Of a DNA stretch of 20,590 bases, positions 7,319 through 15,272 are shown one piece after another; position 1 is the stretch's first letter, and the number at the start of each line of letters is the position of its first letter. Below the pieces are notes generated by a model. The model saw nothing but the letters and a program-made list of their open reading frames with translations, did not search any database and was not told the DNA's origin. Source of the DNA: Eubacterium limosum (lineage in GTDB: Bacteria; Bacillota; Clostridia; Eubacteriales; Eubacteriaceae). The position numbers were made by a program, and so were the translations under genes. The stretch is from contig CAUEUD010000043.1 in the NCBI GenBank assembly GCA_959020865.1, forward strand, positions 1 through 20,590, given 5' to 3'.

Positions 7319-8797
7319 ATGACTTTTTCTTTTTTTACCCTTGCCAGCCCTTTCTCGGTTTTTGTGTTTATTGTTAACATTCTGTTCAGCTTCACGATTA
7401 TTTTTCTGGAGCGCAAAACGCCGCAGAGCACCTATGCCTGGCTGTTGTTTCTGTGGATCATTCCGGTTCTGGGATTTGTCTTTTATCTCTTCTTTTCACA
7501 GAATCTGACCAAGCGAAAAATCTACCGCTACAACACGCCGGAAAACGAGCAGTATCAACTCCTGCTGCGACGGCAGAAAAAAGCGCTGGTAGACCGCCAG
7601 CGGATTGCAAAAAATAAAACCATTGCGAAAAAATACCATTATAACATCGAGTATCACCTCAATGTCAGCCATGCCCTCTACACCGACAACAACAGCATCG
7701 ATATTTATACCGACGGACACGAAAAATTTGACGCACTGTTTGAGGCCATTGAAAACGCTCGTTCCACTATTCACATTGAATACTATATCATTAAATACGA
7801 TGGCCTTGGACAGAAATTTATGGAGCTCCTTACCAAAAAAGCCCGGGAGGGTGTTGAGGTCCGGCTTCTCTTTGATGAAATGGGTGGCCGCTACATTCCT
7901 AAGAGCGCTTTAAAAGAGCTGGAATCCGCCGGCGGACAGTATGGTATTTTCTTCCCCTCCAAGCTTCGTTTTGTCAATCTCCGCCTGAACTACCGCGACC
8001 ACCGCAAAATTGTCATTATTGACGGCAAAACCGGCTTTATTGGAGGTTTTAATGTCGGTGACGAGTATCTGGGCCTTAAGAAAAAAATGGGCTACTGGCG
8101 GGATACCCACCTGAAGATCGAGGGGTATGCTGCCTACGAGCTCCAGATGCGCTTTTTCCTCGACTGGCGTACCAGCGGCAACAAAGCTAAGCTCAATATC
8201 AATTCTGAAAACATCCACCGCTATTTTCCTTATATGGAAAACTGTGAAGGCTCTGGCATCCAGATCGTCTCAAGCGGCCCCGATGATCCCAATCAGGTCA
8301 TCAAGCAGGGCTTTATCCGGATGATTACCAATGCCGAGAAATACATTTTAATCCAGAGCCCTTATTTTGTTACAGACGAGAGTATCATGGAGGCTCTTAA
8401 AATCGCCCTGCTGTCCGGTATCGACGTGCGGATAATGATCCCCAACAAACCAGATCATATCTTTATTTACTGGGCCACTCTCTCCTATGTCGGGGAACTC
8501 ATAAAATACGGGGCCAGAGTCTACATTTATGACAATGGCTTTCTCCACGCCAAGGTGCTGGTCGTGGACGACCAGATCGCCGCTGTCGGTTCCTGCAATT
8601 TTGACATCCGGAGCTTCAGCCTCAATTTTGAGACCAACGCCTTTATCTACGACCCCGAAATTGCTGTAAAGCTGCGCGATATTTTTTACAGGGATATTGA
8701 AAAATCCATTTACTATGACACCGTGGCTTATGAGAAACGCAGCCGTGTCATCAAGGTCAAGGAATCCATCTCCCGCCTTTTTGCGCCGCTGCTGTAA
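7319..8797 (+). CDS. cls: Cardiolipin synthase, phospholipase D superfamily
   Basis: A 492-residue membrane enzyme that joins two phosphatidylglycerol molecules to cardiolipin and glycerol. Two N-terminal transmembrane helices (about 10-30 and 38-60) anchor it. Two PLD domains follow. The first has H228-x-K230-x4-D235 in YRDHRKIVIIDGKTGFIGG, the second H410-x-K412-x4-D417 in GFLHAKVLVVDDQIAAVGS; both catalytic HKD motifs are intact and the length is typical. I chose the ATG at 7319 because GGGAG lies just upstream; the in-frame ATG at 7277 falls within the promoter. It is monocistronic, divergent from cooC and convergent with gltP. No oddity apart from the shared terminator at its 3' end. Confidence 0.95.
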   Translation: MTFSFFTLASPFSVFVFIVNILFSFTIIFLERKTPQSTYAWLLFLWIIPVLGFVFYLFFSQNLTKRKIYRYNTPENEQYQLLLRRQKKALVDRQRIAKNKTIAKKYHYNIEYHLNVSHALYTDNNSIDIYTDGHEKFDALFEAIENARSTIHIEYYIIKYDGLGQKFMELLTKKAREGVEVRLLFDEMGGRYIPKSALKELESAGGQYGIFFPSKLRFVNLRLNYRDHRKIVIIDGKTGFIGGFNVGDEYLGLKKKMGYWRDTHLKIEGYAAYELQMRFFLDWRTSGNKAKLNINSENIHRYFPYMENCEGSGIQIVSSGPDDPNQVIKQGFIRMITNAEKYILIQSPYFVTDESIMEALKIALLSGIDVRIMIPNKPDHIFIYWATLSYVGELIKYGARVYIYDNGFLHAKVLVVDDQIAAVGSCNFDIRSFSLNFETNAFIYDPEIAVKLRDIFYRDIEKSIYYDTVAYEKRSRVIKVKESISRLFAPLL

Positions 8798-8841
8798 AAA
8801 AACAGGATGTGCCGAACCAATCGGTACATCCTGTCTTTTTA
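8796..8841. terminator. Bidirectional terminator shared by cls and gltP
   Basis: 13-bp arms (8802-8814 and 8822-8834, one imperfect pair) around a 7-nt loop, with seven A on the left (8796-8802) and CTTTTTATTTTT on the right. It can stop transcription in both directions. The cls stop (TAA, 8795-8797) and the gltP stop (8839-8841) both lie inside the flanking A/T tracts. Confidence 0.88.
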
Positions 8842-10110
8842 TTTTTGCCGGTAAAACACCTGCCGGTTTACTGCCTTGTCCTGTGAAGCGACAATCGTCG
8901 TACAAACCGCGTCGCCTGTGATATTAACAGCTGTTCTGGCCATATCCAGAATGCGGTCGATGCCCATAATCAGAGCAATTCCCTCAATGGGAAGCCCGAC
9001 CGAATTAAAGACCATGGAAAGGGTTATCAGACCGACTCCCGGCACGCCAGCTGTCCCGATGGAAGCCAGCGTAGCAGTCGCAATAACGGTCACATAATCG
9101 GGTATCCCCAGAGGAATCCCAAAGGCCTGGGCTGCAAAAACAACTGCCACCCCCTGCATAATGGCCGTACCATCCATGTTTATGGTCGCTCCCAGGGGAA
9201 TGGTGAAAGAAGAAATTTTACGCGATACTCCCATTTCCTGTTCCAACGTCTCAATGGACAGTGGAATGGTCGCATTGGATGTTGCCGTTGAAAAAGCAAA
9301 GCCCATAACTGGCAGAAACTTTTTGATAAAGGTGATGGGGCTGAGGCCTGTAAAGCCCTTGAGCATTCCCTGATAAACCACAAAGCACTGGATGCCCAGG
9401 GCCAGAAAAACAGCGGCCATATATTTAAGCATTGGCAGAAACGCATTAAAGCCGATTCCTGCAAAAGTTTTGGCAATCAGGCAGAAAACACCAATCGGTG
9501 CCACTTTCATAACCATCGTGGTCATTTCCATCATTATATCGTTAAACTGGGAAAAGAAATTGGAAACAATATCTGCCTTTTCTCCAAGCTTAGCCAGAAT
9601 AATCCCAATAAGCAGTGCAAAGACAATGACCTGGAGCATATTTCCTTCGGCCAGACCCTGAATAGGGTTTTTCGGGATAATATTCAGCAGCGTGTCCGCA
9701 AAGCTTGTCTTTTCCGCGATTGTCGTCTCTGCCTGCTGGATCGAAGAAATATCGAGGCCCATTCCAGGATTGATCAGGCTGGCAACGGCGATGGCCAGAG
9801 TAACCGCCACAGCGGTAGTAAAGATATAGAAGCCAATGGTTTTAACCCCTACCTTTCCCAGCGTCTGTGTATCCCCAATGGCAGCGCTTCCGCAGATCAG
9901 AGAGCAGAACACCAAAGGAACAACCAGCATCTGCATAAGTCGGAGAAAGCCATTTCCAAGCACATAAAAAACGCCGTTGATAACGACCGTGTCCTTAATG
10001 TAGCCGCTGGGAACCAGATAGTGGAGAACAATCCCGGTAATGGCCCCTGCCAGCAGCGCGATAAAAATCCAGGTTGTCAGACCAAGCTTTTTTCCTTTAT
10101 TCTTTTTCAT
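8839..10110 (-). CDS. Dicarboxylate/amino acid:cation symporter (DAACS family, GltP/GltT-like)
   Basis: A 423-residue membrane transporter that takes up glutamate, aspartate or C4-dicarboxylates with sodium or protons. Family signatures run in order: the serine-rich HP1 tip STATSNATIPLS (274-285), the TM7 motif NMDGT (311-315), the HP2 loop SIGTAGVPGVG (350-360), and TM8 with Asp385, Asp389, Arg392, Asn396 and Asp400 in IDRILDMARTAVNITGD. Arg392 lies where archaeal GltPh has Arg397, which contacts the substrate side-chain carboxylate, so an acidic substrate is likely; NMDGT excludes the SstT serine type. The start at 10110 has AGAGGGGG upstream, overlapping the end of the preceding reductase gene, so the pair is cotranscribed with a 12-bp gap. 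The exact substrate and coupling ion cannot be read from sequence. Confidence 0.9.
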   Translation of the reverse strand: MKKNKGKKLGLTTWIFIALLAGAITGIVLHYLVPSGYIKDTVVINGVFYVLGNGFLRLMQMLVVPLVFCSLICGSAAIGDTQTLGKVGVKTIGFYIFTTAVAVTLAIAVASLINPGMGLDISSIQQAETTIAEKTSFADTLLNIIPKNPIQGLAEGNMLQVIVFALLIGIILAKLGEKADIVSNFFSQFNDIMMEMTTMVMKVAPIGVFCLIAKTFAGIGFNAFLPMLKYMAAVFLALGIQCFVVYQGMLKGFTGLSPITFIKKFLPVMGFAFSTATSNATIPLSIETLEQEMGVSRKISSFTIPLGATINMDGTAIMQGVAVVFAAQAFGIPLGIPDYVTVIATATLASIGTAGVPGVGLITLSMVFNSVGLPIEGIALIMGIDRILDMARTAVNITGDAVCTTIVASQDKAVNRQVFYRQK

Positions 10111-10122
10111 AAATGCCCCCTC

Positions 10123-10989
10123 TCATACCGTATCCCGCCTCAGCGTTTCCATGAACTCACGGATAGCCTCTTCCCAACGCGGCATCTGGTATACCTCAGT
10201 CATATACATCATCATGTTTTCCAGCACTGTATAACTGGGATATGGGAAAAACTGGCTGGTCTTTTTAGAAACGGCTGCGTCGATGGGTACATTCTCCAGA
10301 CCTGCCAGCCGCAGGATCTCCTTGGCAAAATAAAAGCGGCTGCACACGCCTTCGCAGGCAGCGTGAAAGACCCCATACTCTCTGGTTGAAAGCAGGCGCA
10401 CAATAAATTTTGCCAGCTCAACAGCACTTGTCGGAGAGCCTACCTGATCATTGGGAACCTGGAAGGGCTCTCCTTTTCGCGCCATTTCCAACACCCAGAA
10501 CACAAAATTACTGCCGGACTGCCCGTAAATCCACGAGCTCCTGATCACCAGATGACGCGGGTTCAGTTCCCGCACAAAGCCTTCGCCTGCCAGCTTGGAT
10601 TTGCCATACACGGTCACAGGTTCAGGTGTATCAAACTCGGTATAGGTCTTTTGGCTCATTCCTCCGAAGACATCGTCGGTGGATATCTGGATAATTTTAG
10701 CGCCTATTTTCCTCGAGGCAATACTCAGGTTTCGCGCACCGAGCGCATTTACCTTATACGCCTGAATCGGCTCCTCTTCACAGTCTTTGACGTCCGTCAT
10801 CGCCGCACAGTTAATGATCACGTCTGGCCGGTTTATATCTGCGTACTGCATAATGCCGTCCAAATCTGTAACATCCACATCCTTATCGGTTGTCAAAATA
10901 TCTCTCGCCGCATCCTCCAGCGTTTTGTAGAGCGTATGGCCCAACTGCCCCTCTGCTCCGGTTATCCATATACGATCATTTTCCAACAT
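10123..10989 (-). CDS. rfbD: RmlD-like dTDP-4-dehydrorhamnose reductase (extended SDR family)
   Basis: A 288-residue NAD(P)H-dependent reductase; in its family the last step of dTDP-L-rhamnose synthesis. The nucleotide motif TGAEGQLG is at 10-17 and the catalytic Tyr128 and Lys132 lie in VYGKSK, the same numbering as Salmonella RmlD. RSSWIYGQSGSNFV is also family-like. One deviation is STDDVFGG at 103-110, where most members read STDYVFDG. I prefer the ATG at 10989: AAGGAG (10998-11003) lies 8 nt upstream of it but only 2 nt from the in-frame GTG at 10995. No rmlA, rmlB or rmlC gene is nearby; its neighbour is a transporter. It may act with a remote rml locus or on another nucleotide sugar. 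Confidence 0.8.
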   Translation of the reverse strand: MLENDRIWITGAEGQLGHTLYKTLEDAARDILTTDKDVDVTDLDGIMQYADINRPDVIINCAAMTDVKDCEEEPIQAYKVNALGARNLSIASRKIGAKIIQISTDDVFGGMSQKTYTEFDTPEPVTVYGKSKLAGEGFVRELNPRHLVIRSSWIYGQSGSNFVFWVLEMARKGEPFQVPNDQVGSPTSAVELAKFIVRLLSTREYGVFHAACEGVCSRFYFAKEILRLAGLENVPIDAAVSKKTSQFFPYPSYTVLENMMMYMTEVYQMPRWEEAIREFMETLRRDTV

Positions 10990-11030
10990 TGCCACAGCTC
11001 CTTATCATTTTTTATATTTTTTGTTTCTTA

Positions 11031-11060
11031 ACTATAACATATCCATTGCTCAAAAAACAA
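11031..11060 (-). promoter_or_regulatory. Possible promoter of the rfbD-gltP pair
   Basis: Minus-strand TATAGT (-10, 11031-11036) with TTGTTT (-35, 11055-11060) at 18-bp spacing. The -35 falls inside the U-run of the pepT terminator, so the call is weak. Confidence 0.35.
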
Positions 11061-11087
11061 GGGAACCCGGAGAGTAAGGCCCTCCGG
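11052..11087 (-). terminator. Probable terminator of pepT
   Basis: 6-bp GC-rich stem CCGGAG/CTCCGG (11067-11072 and 11082-11087) with a 9-nt loop, followed in the transcript by GTTCCCTTGTTTTTT. The stem is short and the U-run starts about 8 nt after it, so termination may be partial. Confidence 0.55.
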
Positions 11088-11124
11088 ATTACAATGTTCA
11101 CATTGATTGCGTATATCTTTCTGC

Positions 11125-12342
11125 TTAGCTGTAAATTTCCACCAGGCGCTTTAAGAGCGCAACCACTTTTTCCATGGACTGAACCGGAATATACTCAAAA
11201 CGCCCATGAAAATTGTGCCCGCCAGTACAGATATTCGGGCACGGCAGCCCCATATAGGACAGGCGCGCACCGTCGGTACCGCCTCTTATTGCCGTCACCT
11301 TAGGCTCTATACCAACATCCTTCATGGCTTTTTCGACATTGTGGATAAGATGGATATGCGGCTCAATTTTTTCTTTCATATTATAGTAAGAATCTGAGAG
11401 AAGGTACTCAAAGCTTCCCACACCGTACAGCTCATTGAGGTAATCGCAGATTTTTACTGCCCGTTCCTTACGTTTTTCAAATTTCGCCCGGTCGTGGTCA
11501 CGGATAATATAGGTCATTTCGGCCTTTTCTACTGTTCCCTCAAACTGATCCAGGTGATAAAAACCCTCGTAGCCCTCTGTGTGTTCAGGCGTTTCACAGG
11601 CTGGCAGCATCTTCTGGAATTCCATTCCCATGAGCAGGGCATTTTTCATTTTATTTTTAGCTGTTCCGGGATGCGTGCTGACGCCGTTGACGGTTAATTT
11701 TAAACTGGCTGCATTAAAATTCTCATATTCCAGCTCACCCAGCTCACCGCCGTCCACCGTATAGGCAAATGCTGCGCCAAAGCCTTCCACATCAAAATGG
11801 TTAACGCCTCGTCCGACCTCCTCGTCCGGTGTAAAGGCTATTTTTATGGTTCCGTGAGTTACAGGGCTGTGCATCAGGTAATCACACAGGGTCATGATCT
11901 CAGCCACGCCGGCTTTATCATCTGCGCCCAAAAGGGTGGTACCGTCTGTCACAATGATATCCTGGCCTTTGTAATCCAAAATTTCCGGGTAATCCTCTGT
12001 CTTAAGAACAATATTTTGCGCTTCGTTCAGTAAAATATCGCCCCCGTCATAATTTTCGACAATTCTGGGTTTAACATCCTTTCCGCTCACTGCGCTGGAG
12101 GTATCCATATGGGCGATCATCCCAATGACGGGCAGCTCCTTATCCGTTGTTGACGGAATGGTTGCATAGACATAACCATAACTGTCCATGCGTGCATCCC
12201 CCACGCCCATTTCCTTGAGTTCCTCAACCAGTATGGCCCCCAGATTCTTCTGTTTTTCGCTGCTTGGAAAACAATCAGCCTCCGGCACAGACTCTGTATC
12301 CACCTGAACGTATCTCAAAAATCGGTCTACTACTGTTTTCAT
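11125..12342 (-). CDS. pepT: Peptidase T (M20B tripeptide aminopeptidase)
   Basis: A cytoplasmic di-zinc aminopeptidase that removes the N-terminal residue of tripeptides; 405 residues, close to the 408 of E. coli PepT. Metal and catalytic residues are in place: His78 and Asp80 in MIAHMDTSS, Asp141 in LLGADDKAG, Glu174/Glu175 in TPDEEVGRG, Asp197 in YTVDGGELGE, and His379 in GGHNFHGRFE. I set the start at the ATG at 12342 (MKTVVDRFLRYV) because AGGAGG lies five bases upstream; an in-frame ATG at 12360 would put that site inside the coding region. The prfA terminator ends about 18 bp upstream of the start, leaving no room for a promoter between them. Confidence 0.95.
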   Translation of the reverse strand: MKTVVDRFLRYVQVDTESVPEADCFPSSEKQKNLGAILVEELKEMGVGDARMDSYGYVYATIPSTTDKELPVIGMIAHMDTSSAVSGKDVKPRIVENYDGGDILLNEAQNIVLKTEDYPEILDYKGQDIIVTDGTTLLGADDKAGVAEIMTLCDYLMHSPVTHGTIKIAFTPDEEVGRGVNHFDVEGFGAAFAYTVDGGELGELEYENFNAASLKLTVNGVSTHPGTAKNKMKNALLMGMEFQKMLPACETPEHTEGYEGFYHLDQFEGTVEKAEMTYIIRDHDRAKFEKRKERAVKICDYLNELYGVGSFEYLLSDSYYNMKEKIEPHIHLIHNVEKAMKDVGIEPKVTAIRGGTDGARLSYMGLPCPNICTGGHNFHGRFEYIPVQSMEKVVALLKRLVEIYS

Positions 12343-12360
12343 TTTTCCTCCTGCTATCAT

Positions 12361-12392
12361 AAAATAAAAAAGGCATCACATAAGAGATGCCT
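12361..12392 (-). terminator. Intrinsic terminator after prfA, just before pepT
   Basis: Perfect 7-bp stem AGGCATC/GATGCCT (12371-12377, 12386-12392) with an 8-nt loop, then TTTTTATTTT in the transcript. A strong intrinsic terminator for degV-prfA. Because it abuts the pepT ribosome binding site, pepT expression must come by readthrough or from a promoter inside the end of prfA. Confidence 0.85.
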
Positions 12393-12406
12393 GTGTTCCA
12401 CTGTCT

Positions 12407-13480
12407 TTACTCACCCTGCTGTTTAAGCTTTTCCGCCTGGTCACTGGTAATCAGTGCATCGACCATTTCGTCAATTTCACCGTCCAGAAAAGCCTCAAGC
12501 TGATAAACGGTCATGCCAATGCGGTGGTCCGTTACACGGCCCTGCGGGAAGTTATAGGTACGGATACGCTCACTTCGGTCACCGGTGCCCACCTGGCTTT
12601 TACGGTTTTCAGCAATTTCGCTCTGCTGCTTCTGCATTTCAATTTCAAAAAGGCGAGCCTTCAGAACCTTCATGGCCTTTTCTTTATTTTTCAGCTGGGA
12701 TTTTTCATCCTGACAGGTTACAACCATTCCGGTGGGTTCATGGGTAATACGAACCGCGGAGTCAGTGGTGTTTACGCACTGGCCGCCATTTCCGGAGGAA
12801 CGGTAAACGTCGATTCTCAGATCGTTCGGATTGATATCAATTTCCACATCCTCGGCTTCCGGCAGCACCGCAACCGTCGCGGTAGATGTATGGATACGCC
12901 CGCCGGATTCTGTACTTGGAATACGCTGAACGCGGTGAACACCGCTTTCATATTTCAGACGGCTGTAAGCTCCGCGCCCTTCGATGGAGAAGGTAATTTC
13001 CTTAATCCCGCCGATATCCGGAATATTGGAGTTCATAATCTCCGATTTCCAGCCCTGGCGTTCTGCATAGCGGGTGAACATTCTGAAAAGATCGCCGGCA
13101 AAAAGAGCGGCCTCGCTTCCGCCTGCGCCTGCGCGGATTTCGACAATAACGTTTTTGTCATCATTGGGGTCCTTTGGCAGCAGCAGGACCTTTAGTTCAT
13201 CCTCAAGGGCTGCTTTTCTCTCGGTCAGCTCGTCCAGCTCAGCCTTGCACATTTCTTCAAAATCCTTGTCAATGCTTTTGTCGGACAGCATTTCCTTGCT
13301 TTCCTCAATCCCCTCAAGGGTCTTTTTATATTCGTTATAACGGTTGATGATCGGTTCGATATGGGCATGCTCCTTCATAAGCTTCTGCCACTGTGCCTGA
13401 TCGGCAATAATATCGGGATCTGCTATTTTTTCATTGAGCTCCTGATATTTACTTGATAAAAAATCTAACTTTTCTAACAT
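12407..13480 (-). CDS. prfA: Peptide chain release factor 1
   Basis: RF1 ends translation at UAA and UAG. 357 residues, normal length. The stop-codon recognition tripeptide PxT appears as PST at 188-190 (VQRIPSTESGG), which marks RF1 rather than RF2. The peptidyl-tRNA hydrolysis motif GGQ is at 232-234; its flanks read SGNGGQCVNTTD, while E. coli RF1 has SGAGGQHVNTTD. The coiled N-terminal domain 1 is complete. The start MLEKLDFLSSKYQEL aligns with RF1 N-termini, but the nearest Shine-Dalgarno-like GAGGAG is 15 nt upstream, unusually far, so initiation may be weak or coupled to degV, which ends 29 bp before. A strong terminator follows. The usual neighbour prmC is not here. Confidence 0.97.
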   Translation of the reverse strand: MLEKLDFLSSKYQELNEKIADPDIIADQAQWQKLMKEHAHIEPIINRYNEYKKTLEGIEESKEMLSDKSIDKDFEEMCKAELDELTERKAALEDELKVLLLPKDPNDDKNVIVEIRAGAGGSEAALFAGDLFRMFTRYAERQGWKSEIMNSNIPDIGGIKEITFSIEGRGAYSRLKYESGVHRVQRIPSTESGGRIHTSTATVAVLPEAEDVEIDINPNDLRIDVYRSSGNGGQCVNTTDSAVRITHEPTGMVVTCQDEKSQLKNKEKAMKVLKARLFEIEMQKQQSEIAENRKSQVGTGDRSERIRTYNFPQGRVTDHRIGMTVYQLEAFLDGEIDEMVDALITSDQAEKLKQQGE

Positions 13481-13509
13481 TCTGTTTTTCTGTTTCTCCT
13501 CTATTACGT

Positions 13510-14370
13510 TTATTTCACTTCATCGAAGAAAAATACCGCCAGTGTCCCCGGTCCCGAATGGGTGCCGATAATAGGGGCCAACGGCATAATTTTAAAGTTA
13601 TCGGTCTTAAAATGCTTGCTGGCAATCTTTACAAAGCTTTCAACCAGGGGCATATTATCCGCATGGGTGATGTAAAAGGTCTGTTCGCTAAGCTTATCGC
13701 CCTTTTCCTCAATGTATTCCACCATTTTTTTCAGTATCTTTTTCTCGCCGCGCGCCTTGTCAAGCTGTCTGAGCTCACCGTTTTCGTCAACGTCCAGTAA
13801 AGGGCTGATCTTAAGCATATTTCCGACAATGGCGGTTCCCTTGTTCAGGCGTCCGCCCCGGTACAGGTACTCCAGGTCCGTTACGGTAAACACGTGGCGG
13901 ATATGGGCTGCATAATAGCTGCTCAGCTTTACCAGCTCTTCCATGCTGGCACCGTTCTGGGCTGCTTCAGCTACCTCCCGTACAATCAGGCCAAGACCGC
14001 CCGTTACAGCCTTGGTGTCGAGCACCTCAATATCCGCGTCGGGGTATTTTTCCAGCACGTCCCGCTTCGCCAGCATTGCCGCCTGATAGGTTCCAGACAG
14101 TCCGCTCGAAAAGCTGAGATACATGAAAGGCTTCGACGCTTCTGCCAGCTCGGTAAACCGCTTTACAAAATCCGCATAGGGAATCTGCGATGTCTTATAA
14201 TGGACGCCGCGGCGCATTTTGCTGTAGAGCACCTCGGGCGTGATCTCAACCCCGTCCAGATAGGTTTTTTCACCCTCAATGACGTATAGAGGCATCAGCT
14301 CAACATCATACTTTTCCAGCTCTTCCACCGGCATATCGCAGGCGGAATCGGTTAATATTTTTATACTCAT
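13510..14370 (-). CDS. DegV family fatty-acid-binding protein
   Basis: A 286-residue soluble protein of the DegV/FakB family. Family members bind a long-chain fatty acid; the FakB ones present it to the kinase FakA for phosphorylation. Visible motifs are TDSACDMP at 7-14, the TSQIP segment (60-64) and SSGLSGTY (88-95), which line the carboxylate-binding pocket in known structures. The C-terminal lobe includes DLEYLYRGGRLNKGTA, typical of the family. The ATG at 14370 follows GAGAGG. It is 29 bp upstream of prfA and has a good promoter. No FakA-like gene is in the window, so whether it is a FakB or another DegV paralogue cannot be decided. Confidence 0.9.
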   Translation of the reverse strand: MSIKILTDSACDMPVEELEKYDVELMPLYVIEGEKTYLDGVEITPEVLYSKMRRGVHYKTSQIPYADFVKRFTELAEASKPFMYLSFSSGLSGTYQAAMLAKRDVLEKYPDADIEVLDTKAVTGGLGLIVREVAEAAQNGASMEELVKLSSYYAAHIRHVFTVTDLEYLYRGGRLNKGTAIVGNMLKISPLLDVDENGELRQLDKARGEKKILKKMVEYIEEKGDKLSEQTFYITHADNMPLVESFVKIASKHFKTDNFKIMPLAPIIGTHSGPGTLAVFFFDEVK

Positions 14371-14388
14371 TGCTTTCCTCTCTGCATT

Positions 14389-14416
14389 ATTTTAATTTCA
14401 CCACTGTAACGGTCAA
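14389..14416 (-). promoter_or_regulatory. Predicted promoter of degV-prfA
   Basis: Minus-strand TTGACC (-35, 14411-14416), 16-bp spacer, TAAAAT (-10, 14389-14394). The leader would be only about 12 nt. The -35 directly abuts the inverted repeat at 14417-14463. Confidence 0.55.
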
Positions 14417-14463
14417 CGCTGCCCGCATTTTTAAGACACAGCGTATCTACTTTGCGGGCAGCG
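14417..14463. repeat. 11-bp GC-rich inverted repeat upstream of degV
   Basis: Perfect arms CGCTGCCCGCA (14417-14427) and TGCGGGCAGCG (14453-14463) with a 25-nt loop. No U-run follows in either direction, so it is not a canonical terminator for the PHP gene. It could be a processing signal at the end of the uvrC-hprK-PHP message or a binding site next to the degV -35. Confidence 0.5.
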
Positions 14464-14516
14464 GCAGGTTTCATTATTTTCTCAATTTATTATTGTAACA
14501 TAAAAACAGTGTTTTG

Positions 14517-15272
14517 TTAAAACAATTCTTCAGCTTCTTTCCTCGGGTCCGCAAAAAGCTTTCGCCCCTTGGCCTCCAGATAATCGGTCAGACGTTTGGT
14601 GTCCAGATTGATGATCAGCTCATCGGGAAATCCCACCTCATCCAGCGCCTTGTCAGCATATGGAAAATAACCGATATCGGTGCAGAAATGCGTGTCGGTT
14701 CCTAAAATAACCGGAATATCCAGCTCTTTACAGCGCTTGGCAATGGCAACACAGTTTGGCTTGGAGCCATGTCTTATAAAAAAGGAACCGTTATTGATCT
14801 CGATGAGGGTATCCTTCCGCTTCGCTTCCTGTAAAACAGCCTCATAGTCAAGCTCATAGATCGGGTTGCCCAGATGACAGATAAAATCCACCAGCGGGTT
14901 GTTGATAGCGCCCAGAACCGCGGAAGTATTATCAGCCTTTGAACCTGGCTCGATGCAGGGGGTATGGAGAGAGGCCGAAACAATCTCCAGCCTGTCCGCA
15001 AATTTTTCCGGCACATCGATAGTCCCATCCTTATCCATAATGTTGGATTCCATTCCCTTAAGAACCTTCACATTGTTGATAACCGGCGGGATGATCCGGT
15101 AGTTCGCAAAAAACATGGCTGTGGCTGAGCCTGGCATTTCGGGTCCGTGCTCAGTCAGGCAGAACATCTCAAGACCTCTTCTGGACGCTGCTTCCACCAG
15201 TTCCATCAATGTGCAGTAGGCATGGCCGCAGGCCAGTGTATGTGTATGTCCGTCAAGTACGTAATTTCTCAC
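14517..15272 (-). CDS. PHP-domain metal-dependent phosphohydrolase (YcdX-like)
   Basis: A 251-residue protein of the PHP superfamily, closest to E. coli YcdX, which folds as a distorted TIM barrel with a trinuclear zinc site. The ligand set is complete and offset by one or two from YcdX: His9, His11, His17, His42 (LTEHGPEM), Glu75, His103, His133 (CHLGNP), Asp193 and His195 (LGTDTHF). The natural substrate is not known; phosphatase activity is expected. The start is GTG at 15272, overlapping the hprK stop by four bases (GTGA), with AAGGAGG seven bases upstream, so translation is coupled. This gene often follows hprK in Clostridia, commonly with murB, rapZ, yvcK and whiA next; here degV-prfA follow instead. 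Confidence 0.88.
   Translation of the reverse strand: MRNYVLDGHTHTLACGHAYCTLMELVEAASRRGLEMFCLTEHGPEMPGSATAMFFANYRIIPPVINNVKVLKGMESNIMDKDGTIDVPEKFADRLEIVSASLHTPCIEPGSKADNTSAVLGAINNPLVDFICHLGNPIYELDYEAVLQEAKRKDTLIEINNGSFFIRHGSKPNCVAIAKRCKELDIPVILGTDTHFCTDIGYFPYADKALDEVGFPDELIINLDTKRLTDYLEAKGRKLFADPRKEAEELF

Noticed and set aside
10990..10995. GTG start of the RmlD-like gene
   Set aside because: Only 2 nt from the Shine-Dalgarno sequence; the ATG six bases further on has 8-nt spacing.
12343..12360. Longer pepT start at 12360
   Set aside because: It would place the AGGAGG ribosome binding site inside the coding sequence; MKTVVDRF at 12342 matches family N-termini and length.
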